A DNA stretch of 64,000 nt, taken from NCBI RefSeq assembly GCF_000220065.1, contig NZ_AFQU01000001.1:124001-188000 (forward strand). The letters run 5' to 3'. How positions within the stretch are numbered: the stretch's first letter is position 1; each line of letters begins with the position of its first letter. The notes below the pieces were generated by a model, which was not told the origin of the DNA, ran no database searches, and worked only from the letters and a program-made list of their open reading frames with translations. The position numbers and the translations under genes are program-made. The DNA comes from Streptococcus sp. oral taxon 056 str. F0418 (lineage in GTDB: Bacteria > Bacillota > Bacilli > Lactobacillales > Streptococcaceae). Positions 46,007-55,254 of this stretch are shown here, one piece after another.

Positions 46007-46960
46007 TTTTGACTTGATATAATTGATACCGTCTGCCTTTGGCGCCACAGCTTGCCCAAAGAATACAGCAAGCACAATAATCGTTAGGACATAAGGCGCA
46101 ATTTGCAAATAAACAGCTGGTACATGTGATAAAAATGGCAACTGACTTCCAATAACAGCCAAACTTTGAGATAGTCCAAAGAATAAACTAGAAAGCATAG
46201 CTCCAATTGGATTCCATTTACCGAAAATCATCGCTGCTAAAGCAATAAATCCAGGACCAATAATGGTAGTGGCCGCAAAGTTTACAGAAATAGATTGAGC
46301 ATAAATGGCACCACCAACTCCACCTAAAAATCCTGAGATCATGACACCGTAGTAACGCATGAGATAAACATTAATCCCAAGTGTATCAGCAGCTTGCGGG
46401 TGCTCTCCGACAGAGCGAAGGCGCAAACCAAACTTTGTTTTAAACATAATAAACCAAGCAACAAATGCAAAAGCAACTGCAATATAACCCATGATACTGG
46501 TGTGTTTAAAGAATATGTCACCAAGAACAGGAATATCAGATAAAATTGGAAAGTTAAACTTACCAAATGAAACTTGGATATTATCTGTTTGGCCTTTACC
46601 ATAGAAAGCTTTTACCAAGAAAATAGCCAAGGCAGGTGCCATCAAATTTAAAACCGTTCCGCTGACGACATGGTCCGCACGGAAATTAATTGTGGCAAGA
46701 GCATGGATCAAGGAGAAAACGACACCTACAACACCACCAACTAAAAGTGCTATCCAGGGAGTCAAACTTCCAAAAGTACTCTCAAAAGTCAGATTAAATA
46801 CAACTCCTGAAAAAGCACCCATTACCATGATTCCCTCAAGACCCACGTTTACTACACCAGCATGCTCAGAAAAAGCACCACCAATACTAGTAAAAATCAA
46901 AGGAGCTGCATAAATAAGCATAGAAGATACTAACAAACTAAGCATTGTAACAAAATTCAT
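46004..46960 (-). CDS. Nucleoside ABC transporter permease (second)
   Basis: Inner-membrane subunit of a BMP-type nucleoside importer. It has 318 residues from ATG 46960, which follows AAAAGGAGGTAAATAAG; 21 codons upstream are rejected because they run through the previous gene. About nine helices, with branched-chain-type permease motifs NVGLEGIMVMGAF and SVGEHPQAADTLGINV. It starts about one base after the first permease stop. With the partner permease, ATPase and PnrA lipoprotein it forms one transporter. Confidence 0.93.
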   Translation of the reverse strand: MNFVTMLSLLVSSMLIYAAPLIFTSIGGAFSEHAGVVNVGLEGIMVMGAFSGVVFNLTFESTFGSLTPWIALLVGGVVGVVFSLIHALATINFRADHVVSGTVLNLMAPALAIFLVKAFYGKGQTDNIQVSFGKFNFPILSDIPVLGDIFFKHTSIMGYIAVAFAFVAWFIMFKTKFGLRLRSVGEHPQAADTLGINVYLMRYYGVMISGFLGGVGGAIYAQSISVNFAATTIIGPGFIALAAMIFGKWNPIGAMLSSLFFGLSQSLAVIGSQLPFLSHVPAVYLQIAPYVLTIIVLAVFFGQAVAPKADGINYIKSK

Positions 46961-46961
46961 C

Positions 46962-48020
46962 TTATTTACCTCCTTTTTCTTGTTTACGTGGTTTGATAAA
47001 ACGTTCGATAATATAATGCACACTTACAAAGAAGATGATGGATGCAGTCACAATACTTACCAATTCAGAAGGAATCGTTGCCGCATTCATACCTGGTGCA
47101 CCAACTTGTAGCACAGCAAATAAGAAAGCTGCAAAAGGAATTCCTATCGGAGAGTTGCTAGCAAGAAGACTAACCGCCATACCATTGAAACCAACGCTTA
47201 ATGAGCTACCTTGAACATAAACATTTTGGAAAGTTCCAAGTCCCTCAACAACTCCTCCGACACCGGCAAGGGCACCAGAGATAATCATTGAAAGAATAAT
47301 GGTACGTTTTGCTGACATTCCAGCATACTCACTTGCATGTGAATTGATACCAACTGAACGGATTTCAAATCCCAGAGTTGTTTTCTTAAGAAGGAACCAC
47401 ACTAAGATAACTGCAACAATAGCAAAGAAAATTCCAATATTCATCCGAGAATTATTTGTTAACGCACGAAGCCACTCTGTCTGATAGGTAGCATTTGCAC
47501 TGACCGTAATACTAGAATCGATACTTTGCATGACTGACTTGGGGAAACTATGAATAAAAGCATTCCCTACATACAAAACAATATAGTTCATCATGATCGT
47601 AACAATTACTTCTGATGTACCAAGATAGGCACGTAAAATACCAGGAATTGCTCCTATAATTCCACCAGCAACTACCCCCAGTAAGACTGTCATAATTAGC
47701 ATAAATGGACGTGGCAAATCTGGGAATGACAAAGCAAACCAACCGGCTACCAGCCAGCCAGCTAAAGCTTGTCCAGGCAAACCAACGTTAAAGAAACCTG
47801 CACGACTAGCTACGGCAAAACCAAGAGCAATTAGAATCAACGGTCCCATAGCACGAGAAATTTCTCCTAGACTTCTCAATGAACCAAAAGCCGTTTTAAA
47901 GAGTTCTTCATAACCCCAAATTGCATCATAACCAAAAACCCACATGATAATCGCACCTAGCAAAATACCTAGAACGACTGAAATCAAAGGAACGGTTATC
48001 TGCTGTGTTTTCTTAGACAT
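46962..48020 (-). CDS. Nucleoside ABC transporter permease (first)
   Basis: Partner permease of the nucleoside importer. It has 352 residues and about nine helices. NVGLPGQALAGW and the EAA-like RSVGINSHASEYAGM loop match the family. Its start overlaps the ATPase stop by eight bases. The C-terminus is basic (KPRKQEKGGK). Confidence 0.93.
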   Translation of the reverse strand: MSKKTQQITVPLISVVLGILLGAIIMWVFGYDAIWGYEELFKTAFGSLRSLGEISRAMGPLILIALGFAVASRAGFFNVGLPGQALAGWLVAGWFALSFPDLPRPFMLIMTVLLGVVAGGIIGAIPGILRAYLGTSEVIVTIMMNYIVLYVGNAFIHSFPKSVMQSIDSSITVSANATYQTEWLRALTNNSRMNIGIFFAIVAVILVWFLLKKTTLGFEIRSVGINSHASEYAGMSAKRTIILSMIISGALAGVGGVVEGLGTFQNVYVQGSSLSVGFNGMAVSLLASNSPIGIPFAAFLFAVLQVGAPGMNAATIPSELVSIVTASIIFFVSVHYIIERFIKPRKQEKGGK

Positions 48021-49548
48021 TCAAGTCTCCCTTCTTTAGTTCTCCGCCGGCCATCAAGATTCCTAATTCTTGTTTATTTGTGTCTGCTGGCGATACAATA
48101 CCTTGAATCTTACCATCATGAATAACAGCAATTCTATCAGATACATTAAGAATTTCATCTAATTCAAAGCTGACAACAAGGACGGCTTTCCCCTTGTCAC
48201 GCTCAGAAATCAAGCGTTTGTGAATATACTCAATCGCTCCGACGTCCAAACCACGTGTCGGCTGACTGACAATCAAAAGGTCTGGATCACGATCAACTTC
48301 ACGAGCAATGATAGCTTTTTGCTGATTTCCTCCTGAAAGCGCTGATGCAGGCACATATTCACTTGCAGCACGAACATCAAATTCATCCATCAATTTTCGA
48401 GCGTAATTGTGAATATTATTATAATTCAAAATGCCATTCTTGCTAAGTGGCTCTTTGTAATAAGTCTGCAAAGCAATATTTTCAGAAATAGTCATATCGA
48501 GCACCAAACCATCACGATGTCGGTCTTCTGGCACATGGCTGACTTGCATTTCTGTAATCTTACGAGGCGACAAGCCAACTACCTCTTGCCCCTTGATCGT
48601 AATGCTGCCTGATTTTACTTTACGAAGCCCTGTAATAGCTTGAATCAACTCACTTTGACCATTTCCGTCAATTCCAGCAATCCCGACAATTTCACCAGCT
48701 CGTACATCAAGAGATAATTCCTTAACAGCTGGAATACCCCGGTTTTCATTGACAACTAAATCCTTAATTGATAAAACGATCTCTTTAGGATCAGAAGCTT
48801 TTTTATCAGTTGTAAAGGAAACAGAACGACCAACCATCATTTCAGCAAGGTCTTGGTTAGTTGCACCTGCAATCTCTACTGTTTCGATACTCTTACCTCG
48901 ACGAATGACTGTTACACGATCGGACACAGCACGAATTTCATCTAATTTATGAGTAATCAAAATGATAGACTTGCCTTCTTTAACAAGATTTTTCATGATA
49001 GCCATCAACTCATCGATTTCAGCAGGTGTCAGCACAGCCGTTGGCTCATCAAAAATAAGGATATCCGCACCTCGATAGAGTGTTTTTAAGATTTCAACCC
49101 GTTGCTGAGCTCCCACAGATATATCCTCAACTTTAGCAGACGGATCCACGACAAGACCATATTTTTCAGATAAATCCTTAATTTCCTGAGTAGCCTTTTT
49201 AATATCTAGAACACCATATTTAGTGGTTTCACTTCCTAAAATGATATTTTCTGCCACTGTAAAAGCTTCAACTAACATAAAGTGCTGATGCACCATTCCA
49301 ATTCCTAGCGAAGCAGCTTTTGATGGTGAGTCTAATTTGACAACTTGTCCATTTACTGCAATTTCTCCACTAGTCGGCTCAAGCAAGCCAGCTAGCATAT
49401 TCATCAAAGTAGATTTTCCTGCTCCATTTTCTCCTAATAAAGCATGAATCTCACCACGACGAAGCTGGAGATTAATTTTGTCGTTTGCGACAAATTCACC
49501 AAAGATTTTAGTTATCTCGCGCATTTCGATGACATTTTCATGTGTCAT
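48013..49548 (-). CDS. Nucleoside ABC transporter ATP-binding protein
   Basis: Twin-domain ATPase driving nucleoside import. It has 511 residues. Domain 1 has Walker A GENGAGKSTLMN near residue 39 and the signature VGAQQRVEI; domain 2 has a degenerate Walker A (GIDGNGQSELIQ) and SGGNQQKAI, as is usual in this sugar/nucleoside family. It is separated from the pnrA lipoprotein gene by two tandem hairpins, so its expression may be lower than that of the binding protein. Confidence 0.95.
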   Translation of the reverse strand: MTHENVIEMREITKIFGEFVANDKINLQLRRGEIHALLGENGAGKSTLMNMLAGLLEPTSGEIAVNGQVVKLDSPSKAASLGIGMVHQHFMLVEAFTVAENIILGSETTKYGVLDIKKATQEIKDLSEKYGLVVDPSAKVEDISVGAQQRVEILKTLYRGADILIFDEPTAVLTPAEIDELMAIMKNLVKEGKSIILITHKLDEIRAVSDRVTVIRRGKSIETVEIAGATNQDLAEMMVGRSVSFTTDKKASDPKEIVLSIKDLVVNENRGIPAVKELSLDVRAGEIVGIAGIDGNGQSELIQAITGLRKVKSGSITIKGQEVVGLSPRKITEMQVSHVPEDRHRDGLVLDMTISENIALQTYYKEPLSKNGILNYNNIHNYARKLMDEFDVRAASEYVPASALSGGNQQKAIIAREVDRDPDLLIVSQPTRGLDVGAIEYIHKRLISERDKGKAVLVVSFELDEILNVSDRIAVIHDGKIQGIVSPADTNKQELGILMAGGELKKGDLNV

Positions 49549-49613
49549 TGTGATCCTATCCTTTCAGAAATTTTATTTCAATAAAATCTATTAATAAAAA
49601 TTAATAAACTTTA

Positions 49614-49637
49614 TTGAGACAAAATATCTTGTCTCAA
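49614..49637 (-). terminator. First hairpin between pnrA and the ATPase gene
   Basis: TTGAGACAA (49614-49622) and TTGTCTCAA (49629-49637), a 9-bp perfect stem with a six-base loop. It may attenuate read-through. Confidence 0.65.
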
Positions 49638-49680
49638 ACTCAAAAGAAGCGACCCATGAAGGTCGGGTCGCTTCTTGAGT
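49638..49680 (-). terminator. Second, stronger hairpin after pnrA
   Basis: AAGAAGCGACCC pairs with GGGTCGCTTCTT around a nine-base loop, extended by ACTC/GAGT at the base. It lies 15 bases past the pnrA stop and would partly terminate transcription before the ATPase and permease genes. Confidence 0.75.
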
Positions 49681-49694
49681 GTCATTGTTCAATC

Positions 49695-50753
49695 TTATTC
49701 TGTAGGAACTTTGATGCTTCCGTCAAGAATTTTTGCTTTTGCATCTTCAACAGCTTTTTTAGCGTCTTCAGACAAAGCTTTTGTAGTCAAGTCTACACCG
49801 CCGTCTTTCAAGCCGTATACAGATGTTTTCCCGCCAGGAAACTCTTTCTTAGCTGCTTTTGTAGCAAGGTCTTTTACAGTTCCGCCAACTTTTTTCAAAG
49901 TAGAAGCAAGAACGAAGTTAGACTCTTTACCATCTTTAGATTTAAATGTTCCTTCTGCTTCTTGGTCACGGTCAACACCGATAACCCAAACTTTTTCGCT
50001 CTCATTTTTGGTTTCATTGATCGCTTTTGCTTCGTTGAAAACACCAGCTCCTGTACCACCAGCTACTTGATAAACGATGTCAGCACCTGCTGCATATTGA
50101 GCAGCGGCAATCGTCTTACCTTTTGCTGCATCACCAAATGATTCAGCGTATTGTACATCAATTTTGATAGATGGATCAACTGATTTAACACCAGCTTCAA
50201 AACCTTTTTCAAAACGAGTCAAAACAGCACCTTTGATACCACCAACAAAACCAATCATTTTAGTTTTAGTTGTTTTAGCTGCTGCAACACCAGCAAGGTA
50301 AGCTGCTTCGTTATCAGCAAACAAGGCAGAAGCTACGTTGTCTTGTCCTTTGATTTCATCGTCAATGATAACATAGTTAATGTCTGAGTGATCTTTGGCA
50401 GCTGCTTCTACAGCATTACGAAGCGCAAATCCAATACCAAAAATAGCTTTGTAACCACCTGAAGCTGCTTGCTCTAGGTTGTTTGCATATTCAGATTCGT
50501 TAGTTGATTGGAAGTAAGTATAGCCTTTATCCTTTGAAAGACCATTCTCTTTACCCCACTCTTGCAAACCTTCCCATGCTGATTGGTTGAATGATTTATC
50601 ATCAACACCACCAGTATCTGTTACAACCGCAGCTTTTAGATCCGTCTTAGCTTTTGAATTGCTGTCTGATTTAGACGCACGATTACCACATGCAGCAAGA
50701 CCGATTGCTGCGACAGCTACTAGACCAAGGCCTAGCCATTGTTTCTTGTTCAT
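49695..50753 (-). CDS. pnrA: BMP-family nucleoside-binding lipoprotein
   Basis: Surface lipoprotein that captures purine (and other) nucleosides for the ABC importer; PnrA is the pneumococcal name. It has 352 residues. Lipoprotein signal peptide with lipobox LAAC near residue 21 (processed by the LspA encoded here). BMP motifs: VTDTGGVDDKSFNQSAWEG, FGIGFALRNAV and FVGGIKGAV. It follows cdd by 70 bases. Strong ribosome site GGAGG. Confidence 0.95.
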   Translation of the reverse strand: MNKKQWLGLGLVAVAAIGLAACGNRASKSDSNSKAKTDLKAAVVTDTGGVDDKSFNQSAWEGLQEWGKENGLSKDKGYTYFQSTNESEYANNLEQAASGGYKAIFGIGFALRNAVEAAAKDHSDINYVIIDDEIKGQDNVASALFADNEAAYLAGVAAAKTTKTKMIGFVGGIKGAVLTRFEKGFEAGVKSVDPSIKIDVQYAESFGDAAKGKTIAAAQYAAGADIVYQVAGGTGAGVFNEAKAINETKNESEKVWVIGVDRDQEAEGTFKSKDGKESNFVLASTLKKVGGTVKDLATKAAKKEFPGGKTSVYGLKDGGVDLTTKALSEDAKKAVEDAKAKILDGSIKVPTE

Positions 50754-50823
50754 TTCTGAACCTCCTAAATAAGATATGCAACAATGTTGCGAAATTGTGT
50801 GGTCAGATGACCCAGACTACCAA

Positions 50824-51219
50824 CTAAGTTAAGTCGGTAAAAGAGTATGGAAGTAACTCCCCGACCGTCATCACGACCGTCGATTTATCTTTAGCGACTA
50901 AAGTCACTTTTAAATCCTTATCAAAAAACTCAGCCATTACTTGGCGACAAGCACCACATGGGGATACAGGCTTTTCCGTTTGTCCATAGACTATTAACTC
51001 TTCAAAATCCTGCACACCTTCAGAAACAGCCTTAAATATTGCGGTTCGCTCCCCACAATTTGTCAGACCAAAGCTCGCATTCTCCACATTTACTCCTGTA
51101 AAAATCCGGCCATCTTTTGCAACCAGAACAGCTCCAATAGGAAAATGGGAATACGGAACATAAGCGTATTTGCTTGTTTCAACCGCTAAATCAATCAAAT
51201 CAGTAGTTGCCACTTGCAT
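50824..51219 (-). CDS. cdd: Cytidine deaminase
   Basis: Deaminates (deoxy)cytidine to (deoxy)uridine in nucleoside salvage. It has 131 residues with the zinc motif [17 protein letters not shown] and PCGACRQVM. The start overlaps the end of deoC by 20 bases. Its product is the substrate of the pyrimidine phosphorylase encoded upstream. Confidence 0.96.
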   Translation of the reverse strand: MQVATTDLIDLAVETSKYAYVPYSHFPIGAVLVAKDGRIFTGVNVENASFGLTNCGERTAIFKAVSEGVQDFEELIVYGQTEKPVSPCGACRQVMAEFFDKDLKVTLVAKDKSTVVMTVGELLPYSFTDLT

Positions 51220-51862
51220 GTTCCCCTTTCATGATGGCAACACCTGATGATGTACCAATCCGAGTTGCACCTGCATCAATAAAGGCTTGAGCATCTTCAA
51301 AAGAGCGTGCTCCACCAGAAGCTTTCACTCCCATATCAGGTCCAACGGTCTTTCTCATTAATGCAACATCTGGAACGGTAGCACCACCTGTAGAAAAACC
51401 TGTAGAAGTTTTCACGAAATCTGCACCTGCTCTTTGCGCAAGCTGGCATGCCACAACTTTTTCATCATCAGTCAAAAGACATGTTTCAATAATGACCTTA
51501 ACAAGCTTGTCACAACTCGCTTCAACAACCGCACGAATATCTCTCTCAACCAAATCAAGATCACCAGATTTTAATGCGCCAATATTTATCACCATATCCA
51601 CTTCATCAGCGCCATTTTTTATAGCATTTGATGTCTCAAAAGCCTTTACTTCAGGAGTTGTCGCACCAAGTGGAAAGCCAATAACTGTACAAACTTTTAC
51701 ATTTGAAGTAGCTAGCATTTCTGCTGCTAGTTTAACCCAAGTAGGATTAATACATACACTTGCAAAATTATATTCTTTTGCTTCTTCAATTAACTTTACA
51801 ACCTGATCTTTACTAGCTTCAGGTTTCAAAAGTGTATGATCAATGTATTGATTTAAATTCAT
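51200..51862 (-). CDS. deoC: Deoxyribose-phosphate aldolase
   Basis: Cleaves deoxyribose 5-phosphate to glyceraldehyde 3-phosphate and acetaldehyde. It has 220 residues. Schiff-base lysine in [10 protein letters not shown] near residue 185-190 and the KTSTGF motif near 155. It lies between pdp and cdd in the salvage operon. Confidence 0.97.
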   Translation of the reverse strand: MNLNQYIDHTLLKPEASKDQVVKLIEEAKEYNFASVCINPTWVKLAAEMLATSNVKVCTVIGFPLGATTPEVKAFETSNAIKNGADEVDMVINIGALKSGDLDLVERDIRAVVEASCDKLVKVIIETCLLTDDEKVVACQLAQRAGADFVKTSTGFSTGGATVPDVALMRKTVGPDMGVKASGGARSFEDAQAFIDAGATRIGTSSGVAIMKGEHASGNY

Positions 51863-51885
51863 TTTCTTATCTCCTAGAATAGAAG

Positions 51886-53174
51886 TTAAGCAATAACCTC
51901 AATGATTTCACTTACTTCTTTCCGCTCATTACTTATTTTAACATTTTTTTTGAATTCTGTAAGCAATTCTTTTGAAATTTTTTGATTCGCATAAATCTTA
52001 GCGATGACGTCACCAGCTTGAATGAATTCTCCTATTTTTTCTCAAAAACAATTCCAGTTTCAAAGTCTAAATCATCTGATTTTACAGCTCTACCAGCTCC
52101 TAGACGCATTGCAAAGAGCCCAAATTCCATAGCTGGAAGCTCAGAAATATAGCCTGATTCATCTACAGAAACCTCCACGATATATTGCGCACTCGAAGGT
52201 CTATATAGATCTTCTTTATTACCACCTTGTGCTTCTATCATCGCTTCAAATTTATGAAGTGCAGAACCATTCATTAAATGTTCGCGGACTTCCTCAACTG
52301 TTTTTTCTACATTTGCAAGACTAAGCATAATTTGAGCTAATTCGCAGATGAAATGTGTCACGTCTTCTCTTCCTTTTCCCTGCAGAATTTCCAAAGCTTC
52401 AAGAATCTCTAATCGATTCCCAATACTCGTTCCAACTGGTTGACTCATATCTGTAATGACTGCAACTGTTCGTCTACCAACAGCTTTCCCTAGCTCAACC
52501 ATCGTCTTAGCGAGTTGTCGCGCATCCTCAATGTTTTTCATAAAGGCGCCTTCACCTACTGTTACATCGAGCAAAATACTATCTGCACCAGCTGCAATTT
52601 TTTTACTCATAACTGAACTAGCAATTAAAGGTATCGTATCTACTGTAGCTGTAACATCTCGAAGAGCATACAATAACTTGTCTGCTTTCACTAACTGATC
52701 TGACTGACCAATCACAGAAAGCCCAATATCTTGAACTTGTTTAATAAATTCTTCTTGACTTCTTTCAACTTGAAATCCTTTTACCGATTCAAGCTTATCA
52801 ATCGTTCCGCCTGTATGACCTAAGCCTCGTCCACTCATTTTAGCAACTGGAACTCCAAAGCTAGCAACTAAAGGAACCAGAATCAAGGTAACCTTATCAC
52901 CAACACCACCGGTAGAATGCTTATCCACTTTTATCCCAGAAATTTCTGATAAATCAATTTGCTGGCCGGTTCCAACCATTGTCATCGTTAAATCTGAAAT
53001 TTCTCTGGTTGTCATTCCTTTAAAGTAAACCGCCATGGCAAAAGCAGACATTTGATAGTCAGGTACTGAACCAGCAACATAGCCATCAATTAACCATTGA
53101 ATTTCTTCTTTGCTTAATTCAAAACCATCTCGTTTCTTTTGGATAATATCAACTGCTCTCATATTATTTTTCAC
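51886..53174 (-). pseudogene. pdp: Pyrimidine-nucleoside phosphorylase, frame broken near the C-terminus
   Basis: Splits thymidine and (deoxy)uridine to base and pentose 1-phosphate. The first frame (52032-53174, 380 residues) holds the glycosyl-transferase core, with DKHSTGGVGDKVTL (signature) near residue 85, and the phosphate-binding region, then ends GIVFEKK at a TAG. The next frame continues IGEFIQAGDVIAKIYA... to IEVIA with a TAA at 51886-51888. The junction is A6 (reverse of 52035-52040). With one more A the protein is about 429 residues, the family length. It lacks only the C-terminal domain if the stop is real. It starts within the methyltransferase gene's end. Confidence 0.85.
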
Positions 53175-53751
53175 TCCTCAAGATATAGTAACCCTTATCT
53201 TTTTTTATTATTTCACAATTACCAAAAACTTCTTCCATTTTAGCCTTGGCGCTCGGAGCACCTTGTTTTTTTTGTATGACAATGGTCAAATCTCCACCTT
53301 TTTTTAAATGATTGTAACTTCCAGAAATAACTTCATGCACAACTTTCTTTCCCGCACGGATAGGTGGATTACTGATTATATGATCAAATTCTCCATGTAC
53401 TTCACTATAAATGTCTGACTGAAAAATAATAGCTGACACTTGATTTTTTTCTGCATTCTTTCGTGCTAAATCTAAGGCACGTTGGTTGATATCTATCAAA
53501 GTTGCATGCAGTTTCTTTGCCTTGACAAGAGTCAATCCTAGTGTACCATAGCCACAACCGACATCTAAGACACTTTCTTCAGGCTCAAAATCTAATGTAG
53601 ATAAAAGAACTTGACTTCCGTAGTCAATCATTTTTTTACTAAAGACACCTGCATCAGTCAAAAAAGTCATCCTATGGTCTAACAAACAAACAGTTAACTC
53701 ATGAATATCATGTGCAGCATCTGGATTTTCTGCAAAATACATTTTAGTCAT
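53164..53751 (-). CDS. Class I SAM-dependent methyltransferase (RsmC-like)
   Basis: Probable small-subunit rRNA guanine-N2 methyltransferase homologue. It has 195 residues. SAM-binding VLDVGCGYGTLGL near residue 62 and the catalytic NPPIRAGK near 128. It overlaps pdp by 11 bases and heads the nucleoside operon, a streptococcal arrangement with no obvious functional link. Divergent from coaA. Confidence 0.87.
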   Translation of the reverse strand: MTKMYFAENPDAAHDIHELTVCLLDHRMTFLTDAGVFSKKMIDYGSQVLLSTLDFEPEESVLDVGCGYGTLGLTLVKAKKLHATLIDINQRALDLARKNAEKNQVSAIIFQSDIYSEVHGEFDHIISNPPIRAGKKVVHEVISGSYNHLKKGGDLTIVIQKKQGAPSAKAKMEEVFGNCEIIKKDKGYYILRSEK

Positions 53752-53780
53752 GAAACCATTCTACCATACTTTTACTAAAC

Positions 53781-53797
53781 TTGTAAATCGTTTACAA
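53781..53797. promoter_or_regulatory. Palindrome in the coaA/salvage-operon divergent gap
   Basis: TTGTAAA-TCG-TTTACAA is a perfect 7-bp inverted repeat with a three-base centre. It lies between the divergent starts and overlaps the -35 of coaA (TTTACA, 53791-53796). Confidence 0.55.
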
Positions 53798-53820
53798 TTC
53801 TTTCCACAATGTGATATACT
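53791..53820 (+). promoter_or_regulatory. Promoter of coaA
   Basis: TTTACA (53791-53796) and TATACT (53815-53820, preceded by TGA) with an 18-base spacer. Confidence 0.6.
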
Positions 53821-53843
53821 AAACACCATGATAGGAGAATCGT

Positions 53844-54764
53844 ATGACAAATGAACTCATTCATTTTGATAAGATCAATCGAGAAACTTGGCAAAATTTA
53901 CACCGTAAAACGACTCCTCCTCTAACCGAAGAGGAGTTAAACTCTATTAAGAGTTTTAATGATGAAATCAGTTTACAAGATGTTGTGGATATCTACCTTC
54001 CTCTGACAAATTTGATTCAGATTTACAAACGTTCCAAAGAAGAATTATCCTTTTCTAAAGGAATATTTTTACAAAGAGATCTGAAAAAACAACCGTTTAT
54101 CATTGGAATTTCAGGTAGTGTTGCGGTAGGAAAATCAACAACCAGCCGTCTTCTTCAAATCCTCCTTTCTCGTTCTTTTGAGAATGCCAAGGTGGAATTA
54201 GTGACAACAGATGGTTTTTTGTATCCCAACTCCATTCTACAACAGCAAAACATATTGAATCGTAAGGGATTTCCTGAAAGCTATAATATGGAGCTGCTAC
54301 TAGATTTTTTAGATCATTTAAAAAATGGACAAGATTATCAAGTTCCAGTATACTCTCATGAAATCTACGATATAGTTCCAAATCTAACTCAATCTATTCA
54401 AGCTGCTGATTTCGTAATTGTAGAAGGAATAAACGTTTTCCAAAATCCTCAAAATGATTTACTCTACATTACAGATTATTTTGATTTTTCGATTTATGTG
54501 GATGCAGAAGTCGAAAATATTGAAAAATGGTATTTAGATCGTTTTAAAAAACTACTAGATTTAGCAAAAAAAGACGAGAGCAATTATTACCATCGCTTTA
54601 CCCATCAACCTATTAATGAGGTCATGGAAATGGCTAAAAATATTTGGAAAACAATTAATCTTGTTAACTTACAAGACTACATTGCGCCAACACGTAATCG
54701 TGCTGAGCTTATCTTACATAAGACTTACGATCACGAAATTGATGAAATTTATTTAAAAAAATAG
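53844..54764 (+). CDS. coaA: Pantothenate kinase (type I)
   Basis: First step of coenzyme A synthesis, inhibited by CoA. It has 306 residues. Walker [12 protein letters not shown] near residue 93-100, the [10 protein letters not shown] motif near 120, and the [17 protein letters not shown] segment ([18 protein letters not shown]). It is the first of three genes on the + strand here, and it is read away from the salvage operon. Confidence 0.96.
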   Translation: MTNELIHFDKINRETWQNLHRKTTPPLTEEELNSIKSFNDEISLQDVVDIYLPLTNLIQIYKRSKEELSFSKGIFLQRDLKKQPFIIGISGSVAVGKSTTSRLLQILLSRSFENAKVELVTTDGFLYPNSILQQQNILNRKGFPESYNMELLLDFLDHLKNGQDYQVPVYSHEIYDIVPNLTQSIQAADFVIVEGINVFQNPQNDLLYITDYFDFSIYVDAEVENIEKWYLDRFKKLLDLAKKDESNYYHRFTHQPINEVMEMAKNIWKTINLVNLQDYIAPTRNRAELILHKTYDHEIDEIYLKK

Positions 54765-54803
54765 TTGAAATCAAGACATTTTTCGCAAAAAAAGAATTTA
54801 GAC

Positions 54804-54832
54804 TTGTCAAATAGTAACTTTTCATATATAAT
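54804..54832 (+). promoter_or_regulatory. Promoter of rpsT
   Basis: TTGTCA (54804-54809) and TATAAT (54827-54832), spacer 17 bases. Confidence 0.75.
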
Positions 54833-54864
54833 TAGATAGTTAGTATACATTGGAGGTGAAAAAC

Positions 54865-55101
54865 TTGGCAAACATTAAATCAGCTATCAAACGCGCTGAA
54901 CTAAACGTTAAACAAAACGAAAAAAACTCAGCTCAAAAATCAGCTATGCGTACTGCTATTAAAGCATTTGAAGCAAATCCTTCTGAAGAACTTTTCCGTG
55001 CTGCTAGCTCAGCAATCGATAAAGCAGAAACAAAAGGTTTGATTCACAAAAACAAAGCAAGTCGTGATAAAGCACGTCTTTCAGCTAAACTTGCTAAATA
55101 A
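54865..55101 (+). CDS. rpsT: 30S ribosomal protein S20
   Basis: Binds 16S rRNA in the small subunit. It has 78 residues from a TTG at 54865, placed six bases after GGAGGTG; the reading frame extends five codons further up, but those codons contain the ribosome site. Starts [14 protein letters not shown]. Lysine/arginine and alanine rich, all helical. Its own promoter precedes it and a terminator follows. Confidence 0.95.
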
Positions 55102-55113
55102 TTGTTTTTAAAT

Positions 55114-55140
55114 AAAAAAAGCTCTTTAGAGCTTTTTTTA
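55114..55140 (+). terminator. Terminator after rpsT
   Basis: AAAAAAGCTC-tttaga-GAGCTTTTTT type hairpin with a T run. Confidence 0.85.
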
Positions 55141-55183
55141 TTTATCAAATTCAAAATGATTTAAAGCAAATCCTGAAAGATTG

Positions 55184-55221
55184 TGCAAACGTTCGCTTTA
55201 CTTATTTTATTTTGGTAGAAT
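55184..55221 (+). promoter_or_regulatory. cre site and promoter of the alpha-amylase gene
   Basis: TGCAAACGTTCGCT (55184-55197) fits the CcpA consensus WGNAANCGNWNNCW. TAGAAT (55216-55221) is the likely -10. The cre covers the -35 area, suggesting catabolite repression. Confidence 0.65.
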
Positions 55222-55254
55222 AGATATAGTTTTGTTAACAATCAAGGAGTTCTC

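Noticed and set aside
53164..53174. Frameshift between pdp and the methyltransferase
   Set aside because: The 11-base overlap is ordinary coupling; both proteins have normal ends at this junction.
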